The notes under the pieces were generated by a model that saw nothing but the letters and a program-made list of their open reading frames with translations, ran no database searches and had not been told where the DNA came from. Below, piece after piece: positions 9,641 to 19,648 of a stretch of 64,000 nucleotides of DNA (the stretch's first letter is position 1; the number at the start of each line of letters is the position of its first letter). A program made the translations under genes and the position numbers. Origin of the DNA: Brachybacterium vulturis (GTDB taxonomy: Bacteria; Actinomycetota; Actinomycetes; Actinomycetales; Dermabacteraceae); the NCBI RefSeq assembly GCF_002407185.1, contig NZ_CP023563.1, forward strand, positions 2,108,001 through 2,172,000. The letters run 5' to 3'.

Positions 9641-11398
9641 ATGAACGGACAGCAGATGACCGGCGCCAAAGCGCTGGTCGAGTCCCTCAAGCACGCCGGG
9701 GCCGAGGTCGTCTTCGGCCTCCCCGGCGGTGCGATCCTGCCCACCTACGACCCGCTGATGGACGCCGAGGGCCTGCGCCACGTGCTGGTCCGCCATGAGC
9801 AGGGCGCTGGCCACGCCGCCAGCGGCTACGCCCACGCGACCGGGAAGGTCGGCGTGTGCCTGGCCACCTCCGGGCCCGGCGCCACCAACCTCATCACCGC
9901 CATCGCGGACGCCCAGATGGACTCGATCCCGATGGTCGCGATCACCGGCCAGGTCGGCTCGGCCTTCATCGGCACCGACGCCTTCCAGGAGGCGGACATC
10001 GTCGGCATGACCATGCCGATCACCAAGCACAACTTCCTGGTCAAGAACGCCGACGACATCCCCCTGGTGATCAAGCAGGCCTTCCACATCGCCTCGACGG
10101 GTCGGCCCGGCGTCGTGCTGGTGGACGTCACCAAGGATGCCCAGCAGGCGATGACCGATTTCGTGTGGCCCGAGGGTCTGGGGCTGCCCGGCTACCGCCC
10201 GACCCCTCGTCCGCACAGCAAGCAGATCCGCGAGGCGGTCTCGCTGCTGCTGGAGGCCAAGCGCCCCGTCTTCCTGCTCGGCGGCGGCGTGCTGCGCGGC
10301 CGGGCCACCGAAGAGGTCGGTGAGCTCATCGAGGTCTCCGGCGTGCCCTTCGTGACCACCTTGATGGCGCGCGGCGCACTGCCCGACTCCCACCCCAGCC
10401 ATCTGGGCATGCCGGGCATGCACGGCACGGTCTCCGCGGTCTCGGCGCTGCAGCGCTCGGACCTGATCGTCAACATCGGGGCGCGTTTCGACGATCGCGT
10501 CACCGGGGTCCTGGAGTCCTTCGCCCCGTCGGCGAAGATCGTCCACGCGGACATCGATCCGGCGGAGATCTCGAAGAACCGCACCGCGGACGTCCCGATC
10601 GTGGGCGAGGCCGCCGAGATCGCCCGGGCGCTGACCGCGCAGCTGCGCGAGCGTCTCGCCGTCGCGGACACCCGGGACTACGACACCTGGTGGAACACCC
10701 TGAAGATGCTCCGGGACAACTACCCGCTGGGCTGGACCGAGACCGAGGACGGCTTCACCGCCCCGCAGAAGGTGATCTCCCGGATCGGCGAGATCTCCGG
10801 CCCGGACTCGATCTTCGTGGCCGGCGTGGGACAGCACCAGATGTGGTCCGCCCAGTTCATCAAGTACGAGAACCCGTACACCTGGCTGAACTCCGGAGGC
10901 CTGGGCACCATGGGCTATTCGGTGCCGGCGGCGATGGGCGCGAAGGTCGGCCAGCCGGACAAGGTGGTGTGGTCCATCGATGGCGACGGCTGCTTCCAGA
11001 TGACCAACCAGGAGCTCGCGACCTGCGTCATCAACGACATCCCGATCAAGGTCGCGATCATCAACAACTCCAGCCTCGGCATGGTGCGCCAGTGGCAGAA
11101 CCTGTTCTACGACCAGCGCTACTCCAACACAGATCTGGACACCGGGCACGGCTCCCGGCGCATCCCGGACTTCCTCAAGCTCGCCGATGCCTACGGCTGT
11201 GCGGGGCTGCGCTGCGAGCGCGATGAGGACATCGACGCGACCATCGCCCAGGCGATGGAGATCAACGACCGCCCCGTGGTGGTGGACTTCACCGTCAGCG
11301 CCGACGCGATGGTCTGGCCGATGGTGCCGTCCGGCGTCTCCAACGACGAGATCCAGATCGCGCAGGGAATGAGCCCCGAGTGGGAGAGGGACATCTGA
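9641..11398 (+). CDS. ilvB: Acetolactate synthase large (catalytic) subunit (585 aa)
   Basis: Thiamine-diphosphate enzyme condensing two pyruvates, or pyruvate and 2-oxobutyrate, in the first common step of Val/Leu/Ile synthesis. The catalytic glutamate region is in [15 protein letters not shown]; the ThDP/Mg motif is [15 protein letters not shown] with the downstream [12 protein letters not shown]. Length is normal. Start ATG 9641 has AAGGAG 5 nt upstream; a longer frame from 9608 is rejected. It sits behind the attenuator and is followed 2 nt later by ilvN. Confidence 0.97.
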   Translation: MNGQQMTGAKALVESLKHAGAEVVFGLPGGAILPTYDPLMDAEGLRHVLVRHEQGAGHAASGYAHATGKVGVCLATSGPGATNLITAIADAQMDSIPMVAITGQVGSAFIGTDAFQEADIVGMTMPITKHNFLVKNADDIPLVIKQAFHIASTGRPGVVLVDVTKDAQQAMTDFVWPEGLGLPGYRPTPRPHSKQIREAVSLLLEAKRPVFLLGGGVLRGRATEEVGELIEVSGVPFVTTLMARGALPDSHPSHLGMPGMHGTVSAVSALQRSDLIVNIGARFDDRVTGVLESFAPSAKIVHADIDPAEISKNRTADVPIVGEAAEIARALTAQLRERLAVADTRDYDTWWNTLKMLRDNYPLGWTETEDGFTAPQKVISRIGEISGPDSIFVAGVGQHQMWSAQFIKYENPYTWLNSGGLGTMGYSVPAAMGAKVGQPDKVVWSIDGDGCFQMTNQELATCVINDIPIKVAIINNSSLGMVRQWQNLFYDQRYSNTDLDTGHGSRRIPDFLKLADAYGCAGLRCERDEDIDATIAQAMEINDRPVVVDFTVSADAMVWPMVPSGVSNDEIQIAQGMSPEWERDI

Positions 11399-11400
11399 TC

Positions 11401-11985
11401 ATGACCACGAACGTGACCGACCAGAACGCAGCACAGACCTCAGCGGCGACGAGCACCACGGACTACGTGATGACCCCCGACAGCCAGACCCTCTCGGTCC
11501 TGGTGGAGAACAAGCCCGGTGCGCTCACCCGCGTCACCGCGCTGTTCTCCCGCCGCGGCTACAACATCTCCTCGCTCGCCGTCGGACCGACCGAGCATCC
11601 GGAGATCTCCCGCATCACGGTGGTCGTCGACGTCGAGCAGCACCGGCTCGAGCAGATCACCAAGCAGCTCAACAAGCTGGTGAACGTGCTCAAGATCGTC
11701 CAGCTCGACGCCCGCTCCACCGTGCAGCGCGAGCTCATCCTGATCAAGGTCACCGCCGACAACGCGACGCGGACCTCGGTGCTGGAGATCGTGCAGATGT
11801 TCCGGGCCAAGGTGGTCGATGCGGCCGCCGACTCGGTGACCGTCGAGGCCACCGGCACCCAGGACAAGCTCACCGCGCTGCTGGGGATGCTCGAGGCCTT
11901 CGGCATCCGCGAGATCGTGAAGTCCGGCGAGGTCGCCATCGGCCGCGGCGGCCGCGCGATCACCGATCGCAGCCTGCTGAACTGA
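11401..11985 (+). CDS. ilvN: Acetolactate synthase small (regulatory) subunit (194 aa)
   Basis: Regulatory partner of IlvB that confers valine feedback. The N-terminal ACT domain (LSVLVENKPGALTRVTALFSRRGYNISSLAVGPTE, about residues 32-68) is followed by the C-terminal ALS_SSU domain (STVQRELILIKV...GIREIVKSGEVAIGRG). An N-terminal extension of about 28 residues rich in Thr, Ala and Gln precedes the ACT domain. The ATG at 11401 follows the ilvB stop by 2 nt, so translation is probably coupled. Confidence 0.96.
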   Translation: MTTNVTDQNAAQTSAATSTTDYVMTPDSQTLSVLVENKPGALTRVTALFSRRGYNISSLAVGPTEHPEISRITVVVDVEQHRLEQITKQLNKLVNVLKIVQLDARSTVQRELILIKVTADNATRTSVLEIVQMFRAKVVDAAADSVTVEATGTQDKLTALLGMLEAFGIREIVKSGEVAIGRGGRAITDRSLLN

Positions 11986-13122
<1,137 letters not shown>

Positions 13123-13140
13123 GCGACCCCTCTCCCACAG

Positions 13141-13173
13141 CGGCGGGTGCACCGGGACCTGGTGCACCCGCCG
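13141..13173 (+). terminator. ilvC terminator hairpin
   Basis: CGGCGGGTGCACC (13141-13153) pairs perfectly with GGTGCACCCGCCG (13161-13173), a 13-bp stem with a 7-nt loop, 18 nt after the ilvC stop. There is no T-run. Confidence 0.75.
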
Positions 13174-13211
13174 TCGTGCGTCTCGCATCCTGACTGGACT
13201 GACCGCATGGC

Positions 13212-13232
13212 GGACAGCGGTTTAAGCTGTCC
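13212..13232. promoter_or_regulatory. Inverted repeat overlapping the serA promoter
   Basis: GGACAGC (13212-13218) and GCTGTCC (13226-13232) are perfect 7-bp arms around GGTTTAA. The box TAAGCT (13223-13228) fits a -10 element. It is 60 nt upstream of serA and just after the ilvC terminator, consistent with an operator on a separate serA promoter. Confidence 0.45.
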
Positions 13233-13292
13233 CGGTACCCGTCGCTCCCGAGGATGCGTGCGACGACAACCATCCTTACCGGAGGAGTTCCC

Positions 13293-14900
13293 GTGACGCG
13301 TCCCGTCGTGCTCATCGCCGAAGAGCTGTCACCCGCGACCGTCGAGGTCCTGGGATCCGAGATCGAGGTCAGGAACGTGGACGGCACCGACCGCGCCGCG
13401 CTGCTGGAGGCGGTGAAGGACGCCGATGCGCTCCTGGTCCGCTCCGCGACCCAGGTCGATGCCGAGGTCTACGCCGCCGCCCGGCAGCTGAAGGTCGTCG
13501 CCCGCGCCGGGGTCGGTCTGGACAACGTGGACGTGCCCGCCGCCACCACCGCGGGCGTCATGGTCATCAACGCCCCGACCTCGAACATCACCTCCGCCGC
13601 CGAGCTCGCGGTCGCCCTGATCCTCGCCTCGCTGCGCAACCTCGGTCGCGCCGACGCCTCGGTGAAGGCCGGGAAGTGGCAGCGCAAGCAGCTCGCCGGC
13701 GTCGAGCTGCTGGGCAAGACCGTGGGCGTGGTGGGCTTCGGCCGGATCGGCCAGCTGGTCGCCGAGCGGCTGCGACCCTTCGGTGTGAACCTCCTGGCCT
13801 ACGACCCGTACGTCAACCATGCCCGGGCCGCCGAGCTGGGCGCCCGCGTGGTCGAGCTCGACGAGCTGATGCGCGAGTCCGATGTGGTCACGGTGCACAT
13901 GCCCAAGACCCCCGAGACCACCGGCCTGATCGGTGCCGAGCAGTTCGCGCTCGCCAAGCCGTCCCTCCATGTGGTCAACGCCGCCCGCGGCGGCCTGATC
14001 GACGAGGAGGCGCTGTTCGATGCGCTCAGCGGCGACCGCATCGCCGGCGCCGCGCTGGACGTGTACTCCTCCGAGCCGCCGGCCGCGTCCGAGACCGCGA
14101 AGCGGCTGCTCGACCTCGACAACGTCACCCTCACCCCGCACCTGGGCGCCTCCACCGCGGAGGCGCAGGAGAAGGCCGGCGTGGCGGTCGCGAAGTCCGT
14201 GCGGCTGGCCCTGGCCGGCGAGCTGGTGCCCGATGCCGTGAACGTCGCCGGCGGCGCCATCGACGACGAGGTGCGTCCCGGTGTGGCCCTCGCGGATCGG
14301 CTCGGTCAGCTGTTCACGGTGGTGGCGGGAGAGTCGCCCGAGCTGCTGGACATCGAGGTGCACGGCGAGATCGCCTCCCGCGACGTCACCGCTCTCAAGC
14401 TCTCCGCGCTGCGCGGTGTGTTCCGCTCGGTGGTCACCGAGCAGGTCAGCTACGTCAACGCGCCCGTCCTCGCCGAGGAGCGCGGCATCACCGTGCAGCT
14501 GGTCACCGACGAGACCTCCGAGCGCTTCCGCAATGTCGTCAGCCTGCGCGGCACGCTGCGCAACGGCGAGGTCGTCACGGTCTCCGGCACCCTCAGCGGG
14601 GTGGATCAGGAGCACAAGCTCATCGAGGTCCTCGGGCATGCGCTGGACGTGCCGCTGAGCGACCACCTGCTGATCATCCGCTACGAGGACGGTCCGGGCC
14701 TGATCGGCACCTACGGGATGCGTCTCGGCGAGGCCGGGATCAACATCGCCGGCATGCAGGTCTCCCGCGCAGGCAGCACCCGCGGTGCCGAGGCCCTGGT
14801 CGTCCTGGACCTCGACGAGTCCGTGGACCGCGAGTTCGCCGAGGAGCTCGGCGCCACCATCGACGCGCGGTCCATCCACGCCGTCGACCTCGTCTACTGA
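13293..14900 (+). CDS. serA: D-3-phosphoglycerate dehydrogenase, long form (535 aa)
   Basis: First committed step of serine synthesis, oxidising 3-phosphoglycerate with NAD. Domains: substrate and Rossmann domains ([20 protein letters not shown]; catalytic [13 protein letters not shown] and [13 protein letters not shown]), then the ASB intervening domain (about residues 320-450), then a C-terminal ACT domain ([35 protein letters not shown]). This is the mycobacterial-type long enzyme, usually serine-inhibited. GTG start with GGAGGAG 5 nt upstream. It lies between ilvC and leuB, an order common in actinobacteria. Confidence 0.96.
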   Translation: MTRPVVLIAEELSPATVEVLGSEIEVRNVDGTDRAALLEAVKDADALLVRSATQVDAEVYAAARQLKVVARAGVGLDNVDVPAATTAGVMVINAPTSNITSAAELAVALILASLRNLGRADASVKAGKWQRKQLAGVELLGKTVGVVGFGRIGQLVAERLRPFGVNLLAYDPYVNHARAAELGARVVELDELMRESDVVTVHMPKTPETTGLIGAEQFALAKPSLHVVNAARGGLIDEEALFDALSGDRIAGAALDVYSSEPPAASETAKRLLDLDNVTLTPHLGASTAEAQEKAGVAVAKSVRLALAGELVPDAVNVAGGAIDDEVRPGVALADRLGQLFTVVAGESPELLDIEVHGEIASRDVTALKLSALRGVFRSVVTEQVSYVNAPVLAEERGITVQLVTDETSERFRNVVSLRGTLRNGEVVTVSGTLSGVDQEHKLIEVLGHALDVPLSDHLLIIRYEDGPGLIGTYGMRLGEAGINIAGMQVSRAGSTRGAEALVVLDLDESVDREFAEELGATIDARSIHAVDLVY

Positions 14901-14935
14901 TCCCCGTCCTGCATCTCGTCGAGGAGAGAACCCCC

Positions 14936-16033
14936 ATGAGCACCACCACCCCCCGCGCTGCCGCTCCGGACGCCGCGGAGTCGAGCACTCTGCGCCTGGC
15001 CGTCATCGAGGGCGACGGGATCGGCCAGGAGGTCGTGCCCCAGGGCCTGCGCGCCCTGCGCGCCGCACTCGAGCCGATCGGCGTCACCGTCGAGACCACC
15101 GACTTCGACCTCGGTGCGGGCCGCTGGCACCGCACCGGGGAGACGCTCACCGACGAGGACATGGCGGCCCTGGCCGAGCACGACGCGATCCTGCTGGGCG
15201 CGGTCGGCGATCCGGGCGTGCCCTCGGGGGTGCTCGAGCGCGGGCTGCTGCTGAAGCTCCGCTTCGCCTTCGACCACTTCGTGAACCTGCGCCCCACCCG
15301 GCTGTACCCGGGCGTCGCCTCGCCGCTGGCGAACCCGGGCGAGATGGACTTCGTCGTGGTCCGCGAGGGGACGGAGGGCCCCTACGTCGGCAACGGCGGC
15401 TCGCTGCGCACCGGCACCGAGCTCGAGGTCGCCACCGAGGTCTCCCTGAACACGGCGGTCGGCGTCGAACGGGTGGTCCGCTTCGCCTTCGAGCAGGCCG
15501 AGCGTCGCCGCCAGAAGCTCACCCTGGTCCACAAGCACAACGTGCTGGTCCATGCCGGGCATCTCTACCGCCGCATCGTCGAGCAGGTCGGCGCCGAGCA
15601 TCCGGAGGTCGAGGTGGACTACGCCCACGTCGATGCGATGATGATCTACCTGGTCCAGGACCCCGCCCGCTTCGACGTGATCGTCACCGACAACCTCTTC
15701 GGCGACATCGTCACCGACCTCGCCGGCGCGGTGGGCGGCGGCATCGGCCTGGCCGCGAGCGGCAACATCAACCCCACCGGTGCCTTCCCCTCGATGTTCG
15801 AACCGGTCCACGGCTCGGCGCCGGACATCGCCGGGAAGAATCTCGCCGATCCCACCGCCACCGTGCTCTCGGTGGCGCTGCTGCTGGACCACCTGGGCCA
15901 TGTCGAGCCGGCGGCGGCGGTCCGCGCCGCGGTCGAGAACGACCTCGCCGCCCGTGCCGGCTCCGCGGATCTCGCCTCCCGCGGCACCACTCAGATCGGT
16001 GAGGCCCTGGTGGCCGCGATCGCCGGACGCTGA
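14936..16033 (+). CDS. leuB: 3-isopropylmalate dehydrogenase (365 aa)
   Basis: Oxidative decarboxylation of 3-isopropylmalate to 2-oxoisocaproate. It probably also acts on 3-methylmalate in the citramalate route, given cimA two genes on. Motifs: [46 protein letters not shown], and [25 protein letters not shown] followed by [15 protein letters not shown]. An extension of about 18 residues precedes the core. ATG 14936 has GAGGAGAG upstream and is 35 nt after serA, likely the same transcript. Confidence 0.96.
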   Translation: MSTTTPRAAAPDAAESSTLRLAVIEGDGIGQEVVPQGLRALRAALEPIGVTVETTDFDLGAGRWHRTGETLTDEDMAALAEHDAILLGAVGDPGVPSGVLERGLLLKLRFAFDHFVNLRPTRLYPGVASPLANPGEMDFVVVREGTEGPYVGNGGSLRTGTELEVATEVSLNTAVGVERVVRFAFEQAERRRQKLTLVHKHNVLVHAGHLYRRIVEQVGAEHPEVEVDYAHVDAMMIYLVQDPARFDVIVTDNLFGDIVTDLAGAVGGGIGLAASGNINPTGAFPSMFEPVHGSAPDIAGKNLADPTATVLSVALLLDHLGHVEPAAAVRAAVENDLAARAGSADLASRGTTQIGEALVAAIAGR

Positions 16034-16082
16034 ACGCCCGGTCCTGTCAGACTGTCCCTGCCCCCGATTCGAGGAGATCCCC

Positions 16083-17174
16083 GTGAGCGCGCTCGACTTC
16101 ACCCAGACCAGCACCGCCCGCCGCGTCGACGACGACGAGCGCACCCGGATCCTCGCCGAGCCCGGCTTCGGCAGGTACTACACCGACTTCATGGTCCATG
16201 CCCGGTGGACCCTCGAGGACGGCTGGGGCGGGGCGGAGATCGTGCCCTTCGGCCCCGTGCAGCTCTCGCCCGCGGCGGCGGTCCTGCACTACGGCCAGGA
16301 GATCTTCGAGGGCCTGAAGGCCTTCCGCCACGCCGACGGCTCCGTGTGGACCTTCCGTCCCGAGCGCAATGCCGAGCGCATGCAGCGCTCCGCGCGTCGC
16401 CTCGCACTGCCCGAGCTGCCGGCGGGGGACTTCCTGAGCTCGCTGATGGCGATCACCGCGGCGGACGAGCCGTGGGTGCCCGAGGCCACCAGCGAGGAGT
16501 CGCTGTACCTGCGCCCCTTCATGTTCGCCAGCGAGGAGTTCCTCGGGGTGCGGGCCTCCCACTGCGTGGACTACTACGTGATCGCCTCGCCCGCGGGTCC
16601 CTACTTCCCGCGCGGGGTGCAGCCGCTGGTGGTGTGGATCTCCGACGAGTACGCGCGGGCCGGGGCCGGGGGCACCGGCGCCGCCAAGTGCGGCGGCAAC
16701 TACGCCTCCTCCCTGCTGGCGAAGCGGGAGGCCGCCGAGAACGGGGCCGACGAGGTCATGTTCCTGGACTCCGAGACGCACTCCAGCATCGACGAGCTCT
16801 CGGGCATGAACGTCTTCGCGGTCACCGCCGACGGTCGCCTGCTCACCCCCTCGCTGACCGGGTCGATCCTCGAGGGTGTCACCCGCGAGTCGATCCTCCG
16901 CCTGGCCGCCGACCGCGGTCTCGAGGTCATCGAGCAGCAGCTGGTGATGAGCGAGGTGCTGGGGCAGATCGACCGCGGGGAGATCACGGAGATGTTCGCC
17001 GCCGGCACCGCCGCGGTGATCAACCCCATCGGCGAGCTGCGGGCCCGGGGCGGCTCCTGGACGGTGGGCGACGGCGGCTCCGGCGAGGTCACCCTCGCCC
17101 TGCGCACCGAGCTCACCGACATCCAGTACGGCCGGATCCCGGACCGTCATGGCTGGCTGACCCGGCTGGTCTGA
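16083..17174 (+). CDS. ilvE: Branched-chain amino acid aminotransferase (363 aa)
   Basis: PLP fold-type IV enzyme performing the last step of Leu, Ile and Val synthesis. The PLP-binding lysine is Lys202 in GGTGAAKCGGNYASSLLAK. The family motif HYGQEIFEGLKAFRHADGSVWTFRPERNAERM and the C-terminal EITEMFAAGTAAVINPIGEL are present. Length suits the class II (eukaryote and actinobacterial) group. GTG start at 16083 with GAGGAG 6 nt upstream. It lies 49 nt after leuB and 5 nt before cimA. Confidence 0.95.
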   Translation: MSALDFTQTSTARRVDDDERTRILAEPGFGRYYTDFMVHARWTLEDGWGGAEIVPFGPVQLSPAAAVLHYGQEIFEGLKAFRHADGSVWTFRPERNAERMQRSARRLALPELPAGDFLSSLMAITAADEPWVPEATSEESLYLRPFMFASEEFLGVRASHCVDYYVIASPAGPYFPRGVQPLVVWISDEYARAGAGGTGAAKCGGNYASSLLAKREAAENGADEVMFLDSETHSSIDELSGMNVFAVTADGRLLTPSLTGSILEGVTRESILRLAADRGLEVIEQQLVMSEVLGQIDRGEITEMFAAGTAAVINPIGELRARGGSWTVGDGGSGEVTLALRTELTDIQYGRIPDRHGWLTRLV

Positions 17175-17179
17175 CCCCG

Positions 17180-18808
17180 ATGCCGAACTCGCCCGCCCCG
17201 ACCGCCCCGATCCCTGGATTCCACCTCTACGACACCACGCTGCGCGACGGCTCCCAGCAGGAAGGGCTCACGCTCTCGGTGGCGGACAAGCTCGCCGTCG
17301 CCCGTCACCTCGACGAGCTCGGCGTGACCTTCATCGAGGGCGGGTGGCCCGGTGCGGTCCCGCGCGACACCGAGTTCTTCGCCCGCGCGGCGGGGGAGCT
17401 CGAGCTGCGCCACGCCCGGCTCGCGGCCTTCGGCGCGACCCGGAAGGCCGGGGTCCCCGTCGCGGAGGATCCTCAGGTCGCGGCGCTCGTGGACTCCGGT
17501 GCCCCGACCATCACCCTGGTCGCGAAGTCCGATCTGCGCCATGTCACCGGCGCGCTGCGCACCACCGCCGAGGAGAACCTGGCCATGGTGCGGGACACCG
17601 TGGCGCATCTGGTGGCGCGCGGGCATGAGGTGTTCGTCGATGCCGAGCACTTCTTCGACGGCTTCCTCCACGACGCCGACTACACCACCGCCGTGCTGGT
17701 GGCCGCGCATGAAGCGGGTGCCGGAGTGCTGGTGCTGTGCGACACCAACGGCGGGATGCTCCCGCATCAGGTCACCGAGATCATCGCGACGCTGCGCGGG
17801 CGCCTCGAGGCGGCCGGAGCGGGCGACGCCCGCCTCGGTGCGCACACGCACAACGACACCGGCTGCGCGGTGGCCAATGCGCTGGCCGCGGTGCGTGCCG
17901 GGATCACCCATGTCCAGGGCTGCGTCAACGGCTACGGGGAGCGCACCGGCAACGCGGACCTGATCACCCTGATGGCGAACCTCCAGCTGAAGATGAGCAT
18001 GGACCTGCTCCCCGCCGAGACCCTCGCCGAGGCCACCCGGATCGCGCACGCCCTCGGCGAGATCGTGAACATGCCCGTGACCCCGCGCGCCCCGTACGTC
18101 GGGGCGAGCGCCTTCGCCCACAAGGCCGGTCTGCACGCCAGCGCCATCCGGGTGGATCCCGATCTCTACCAGCACACCGATCCGCAGCTGGTCGGCAATG
18201 ACATGCGGATGATCATCTCCGACATGGCCGGACGGGCCTCCATCGAGCTCAAGGGCCGGGAGCTGGGCTTCGACCTGGCCGGTGAGCCCGAGCTGCTCTC
18301 GCGCCTGGCGGCCGCGGTCAAGCAGCGCGAAGCGGTCGGCTACTCGTACGAAGCGGCCGATGCCTCCTTCGAGCTGCTCCTGCTCGACCAGCTCGGGCGG
18401 GTCCCGAGCTATTCGACGGTGGAGTCCTGGCGGGCCATCTCGCAGCTGGGCCGGGACGGCACCCTCGAATCCGAGGCGACGGTCAAGCTCCTCGCCGACG
18501 GGGACGGTCCCCACGAGCGCAAGGTGGCGATCGCCGAGGGCAACGGTCCGGTCAACGCCCTGGATCTCGCCCTGCGCGCGGCACTGCGCGAGCGCCATCC
18601 CGAGGTCGACGAGTTCGAGCTGCGCGATTTCAAGGTGCGGATCCTGGACGCCCATCACGGGACGGACGCCACCACCCGGGTGCTCGTGCGCACCTCCGGG
18701 CGCGGCCTCGAGTTCCAGACCGTGGGAGTGGGGCCGAACGTCATCGAAGCCTCCTGGGAGGCGATCTACGACGCCTACACCTACGGCCTGTTCAAATCCG
18801 GGGTCTGA
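17180..18808 (+). CDS. cimA: (R)-citramalate synthase (542 aa)
   Basis: Condenses pyruvate with acetyl-CoA to (R)-citramalate, the entry to threonine-independent isoleucine synthesis. N-terminal TIM barrel with LYDTTLRDGSQQEGLTLSVADKLAVARHLDELGVTFIEGGWPGA and the metal histidines in GAHTHNDTGCAVAN. The C-terminal LeuA-dimer regulatory domain begins near residue 400 (VESWRAISQLGRDGTLESEATVKL). FIEGGWPGAVPRDTEFF is typical of the CimA branch, not of LeuA (which has IEVGFP) or homocitrate synthase. No ribosome site; it starts 5 nt after ilvE and is probably coupled. Confidence 0.9.
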   Translation: MPNSPAPTAPIPGFHLYDTTLRDGSQQEGLTLSVADKLAVARHLDELGVTFIEGGWPGAVPRDTEFFARAAGELELRHARLAAFGATRKAGVPVAEDPQVAALVDSGAPTITLVAKSDLRHVTGALRTTAEENLAMVRDTVAHLVARGHEVFVDAEHFFDGFLHDADYTTAVLVAAHEAGAGVLVLCDTNGGMLPHQVTEIIATLRGRLEAAGAGDARLGAHTHNDTGCAVANALAAVRAGITHVQGCVNGYGERTGNADLITLMANLQLKMSMDLLPAETLAEATRIAHALGEIVNMPVTPRAPYVGASAFAHKAGLHASAIRVDPDLYQHTDPQLVGNDMRMIISDMAGRASIELKGRELGFDLAGEPELLSRLAAAVKQREAVGYSYEAADASFELLLLDQLGRVPSYSTVESWRAISQLGRDGTLESEATVKLLADGDGPHERKVAIAEGNGPVNALDLALRAALRERHPEVDEFELRDFKVRILDAHHGTDATTRVLVRTSGRGLEFQTVGVGPNVIEASWEAIYDAYTYGLFKSGV

Positions 18809-18844
18809 GCACCGGTATCCGTGGTCCCCGGTGACCCTGGAGGC

Positions 18845-18850
18845 TACCCT
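18845..18850 (+). promoter_or_regulatory. -10 box TACCCT for leaderless ACT-protein gene
   Basis: TACCCT ends 6 nt before the ATG at 18857. A GGAGG lies 13 nt before the ATG, too far for good pairing, so a leaderless start is the better reading. Confidence 0.5.
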
Positions 18851-18856
18851 GAGATC

Positions 18857-19399
18857 ATGACGACTCACGCGCCGACCACCGCCTACGTGCTGACCGCCAT
18901 CGGAGAGGACCGCCCCGGCCTCGTCGCCGCCCTGGCCGCCGCCGTCGACGAGCACGGGGGGAACTGGGTCGACAGCCAGCTCGCCCTGCTCGCCGGCAAG
19001 TTCGCCGGGATCGTGCAGGTCGAGCTGCCCGATGAGCGCGCGCAGTCGTTCCTGGAGGCGCTGCCCGCCCTGGCCGACGAGGTGGGGCTGGAGGTCGAGG
19101 CCACCGTCGCCGGTGACCCCGGCGAGGTCGCGCCGCACAGCGCGCTGCATCTGCACCTGCTGGGCCAGGACCGCACCGGCATGGTCCGGGAGGTGGCCTC
19201 GGCACTGCGCTCCCAGGGAGCCACGATCGACGGGCTGCGCAGCTGGACCCGGGAAGCACCGGAGGGCGGCGGCATGCTGTTCGAGGCCGAGGCCGAGGTG
19301 CGCCTGCCGGCCGATGCGGACCAGGACGGGGTCCGCGAGGCCCTCGAGACGATCGCCGCCGAGCTGATGGTGGACCTGGAGCTCGACACCACCGAATGA
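18857..19399 (+). CDS. Two-ACT-domain protein, GcvR-like (180 aa)
   Basis: Two tandem ACT domains: residues about 10-85 (YVLTAIGEDRPGLVAALAAAVDEHGGNWVDSQLALLAGKFAGIVQVELP) and about 95-175 (LHLHLLGQDRTGMVREVASALRSQGATIDGLRSW). There is no catalytic or DNA-binding domain. This matches the GcvR family, amino-acid-sensing regulators that act through protein contacts in E. coli. Lying just downstream of cimA, it may sense a branched-chain amino acid, serine or glycine, but the target is unknown. An in-frame ATG at 18821 is rejected. Confidence 0.8.
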   Translation: MTTHAPTTAYVLTAIGEDRPGLVAALAAAVDEHGGNWVDSQLALLAGKFAGIVQVELPDERAQSFLEALPALADEVGLEVEATVAGDPGEVAPHSALHLHLLGQDRTGMVREVASALRSQGATIDGLRSWTREAPEGGGMLFEAEAEVRLPADADQDGVREALETIAAELMVDLELDTTE

Positions 19400-19436
19400 G
19401 ACGGCCGTGCGGCGGAATATCGAAACGTCGGCATTG

Positions 19437-19522
19437 CTGAATTCTTTTTCGTGAGGATTCCCCGGCCCCACTGCGGACGTTTCCGCAGGGGGCCGTCCGC
19501 GTTCTCCTGAATACCTGAATTC
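19437..19522 (+). promoter_or_regulatory. CTGAAT repeats upstream of the nitrate operon
   Basis: CTGAATTC occurs at 19437-19444 and 19515-19522, with CTGAATAC immediately before the latter (19507-19514), giving two abutting 8-bp units. The downstream pair lies where a -35 region would be for the TAGGAT box at 19539-19544. The stretch is unusually AT-rich for this genome. The binding protein is unknown. Confidence 0.4.
19463..19495 (+). terminator. Hairpin after the ACT-protein gene
   Basis: CGGCCCC plus CTGCGGA (19463-19477, one bulged A) pairs with TCCGCAG plus GGGGCCG (19482-19495), 14 bp in total around a 4-nt loop. It most likely ends the ilv/leu transcript before narK. Confidence 0.65.
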
Positions 19523-19538
19523 CGGGACCGAAGTCCCC

Positions 19539-19544
19539 TAGGAT
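19539..19544 (+). promoter_or_regulatory. Putative -10 box TAGGAT of the narK-narGHJI operon
   Basis: TAGGAT about 105 nt upstream of narK, after the hairpin at 19463-19495 and 16 nt after the CTGAAT repeats. This would give a 5' UTR of roughly 100 nt. No canonical FNR palindrome was found by eye. Confidence 0.45.
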
Positions 19545-19648
19545 GGGGTCACCGGTCGAGGACCCTTGGGTGGTGCGGGATGCTCCCGCGCTGCGCCGCC
19601 GGGCAGTCCTCGGCTCGCGTACTCGCCCTCGAGCGTGGAGAACCATCG

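Noticed and set aside
17147..19471. A 774-residue open frame antisense to cimA and the ACT protein
   Set aside because: Shadow frame rich in Gly, His and Gln, opposite well-supported genes.
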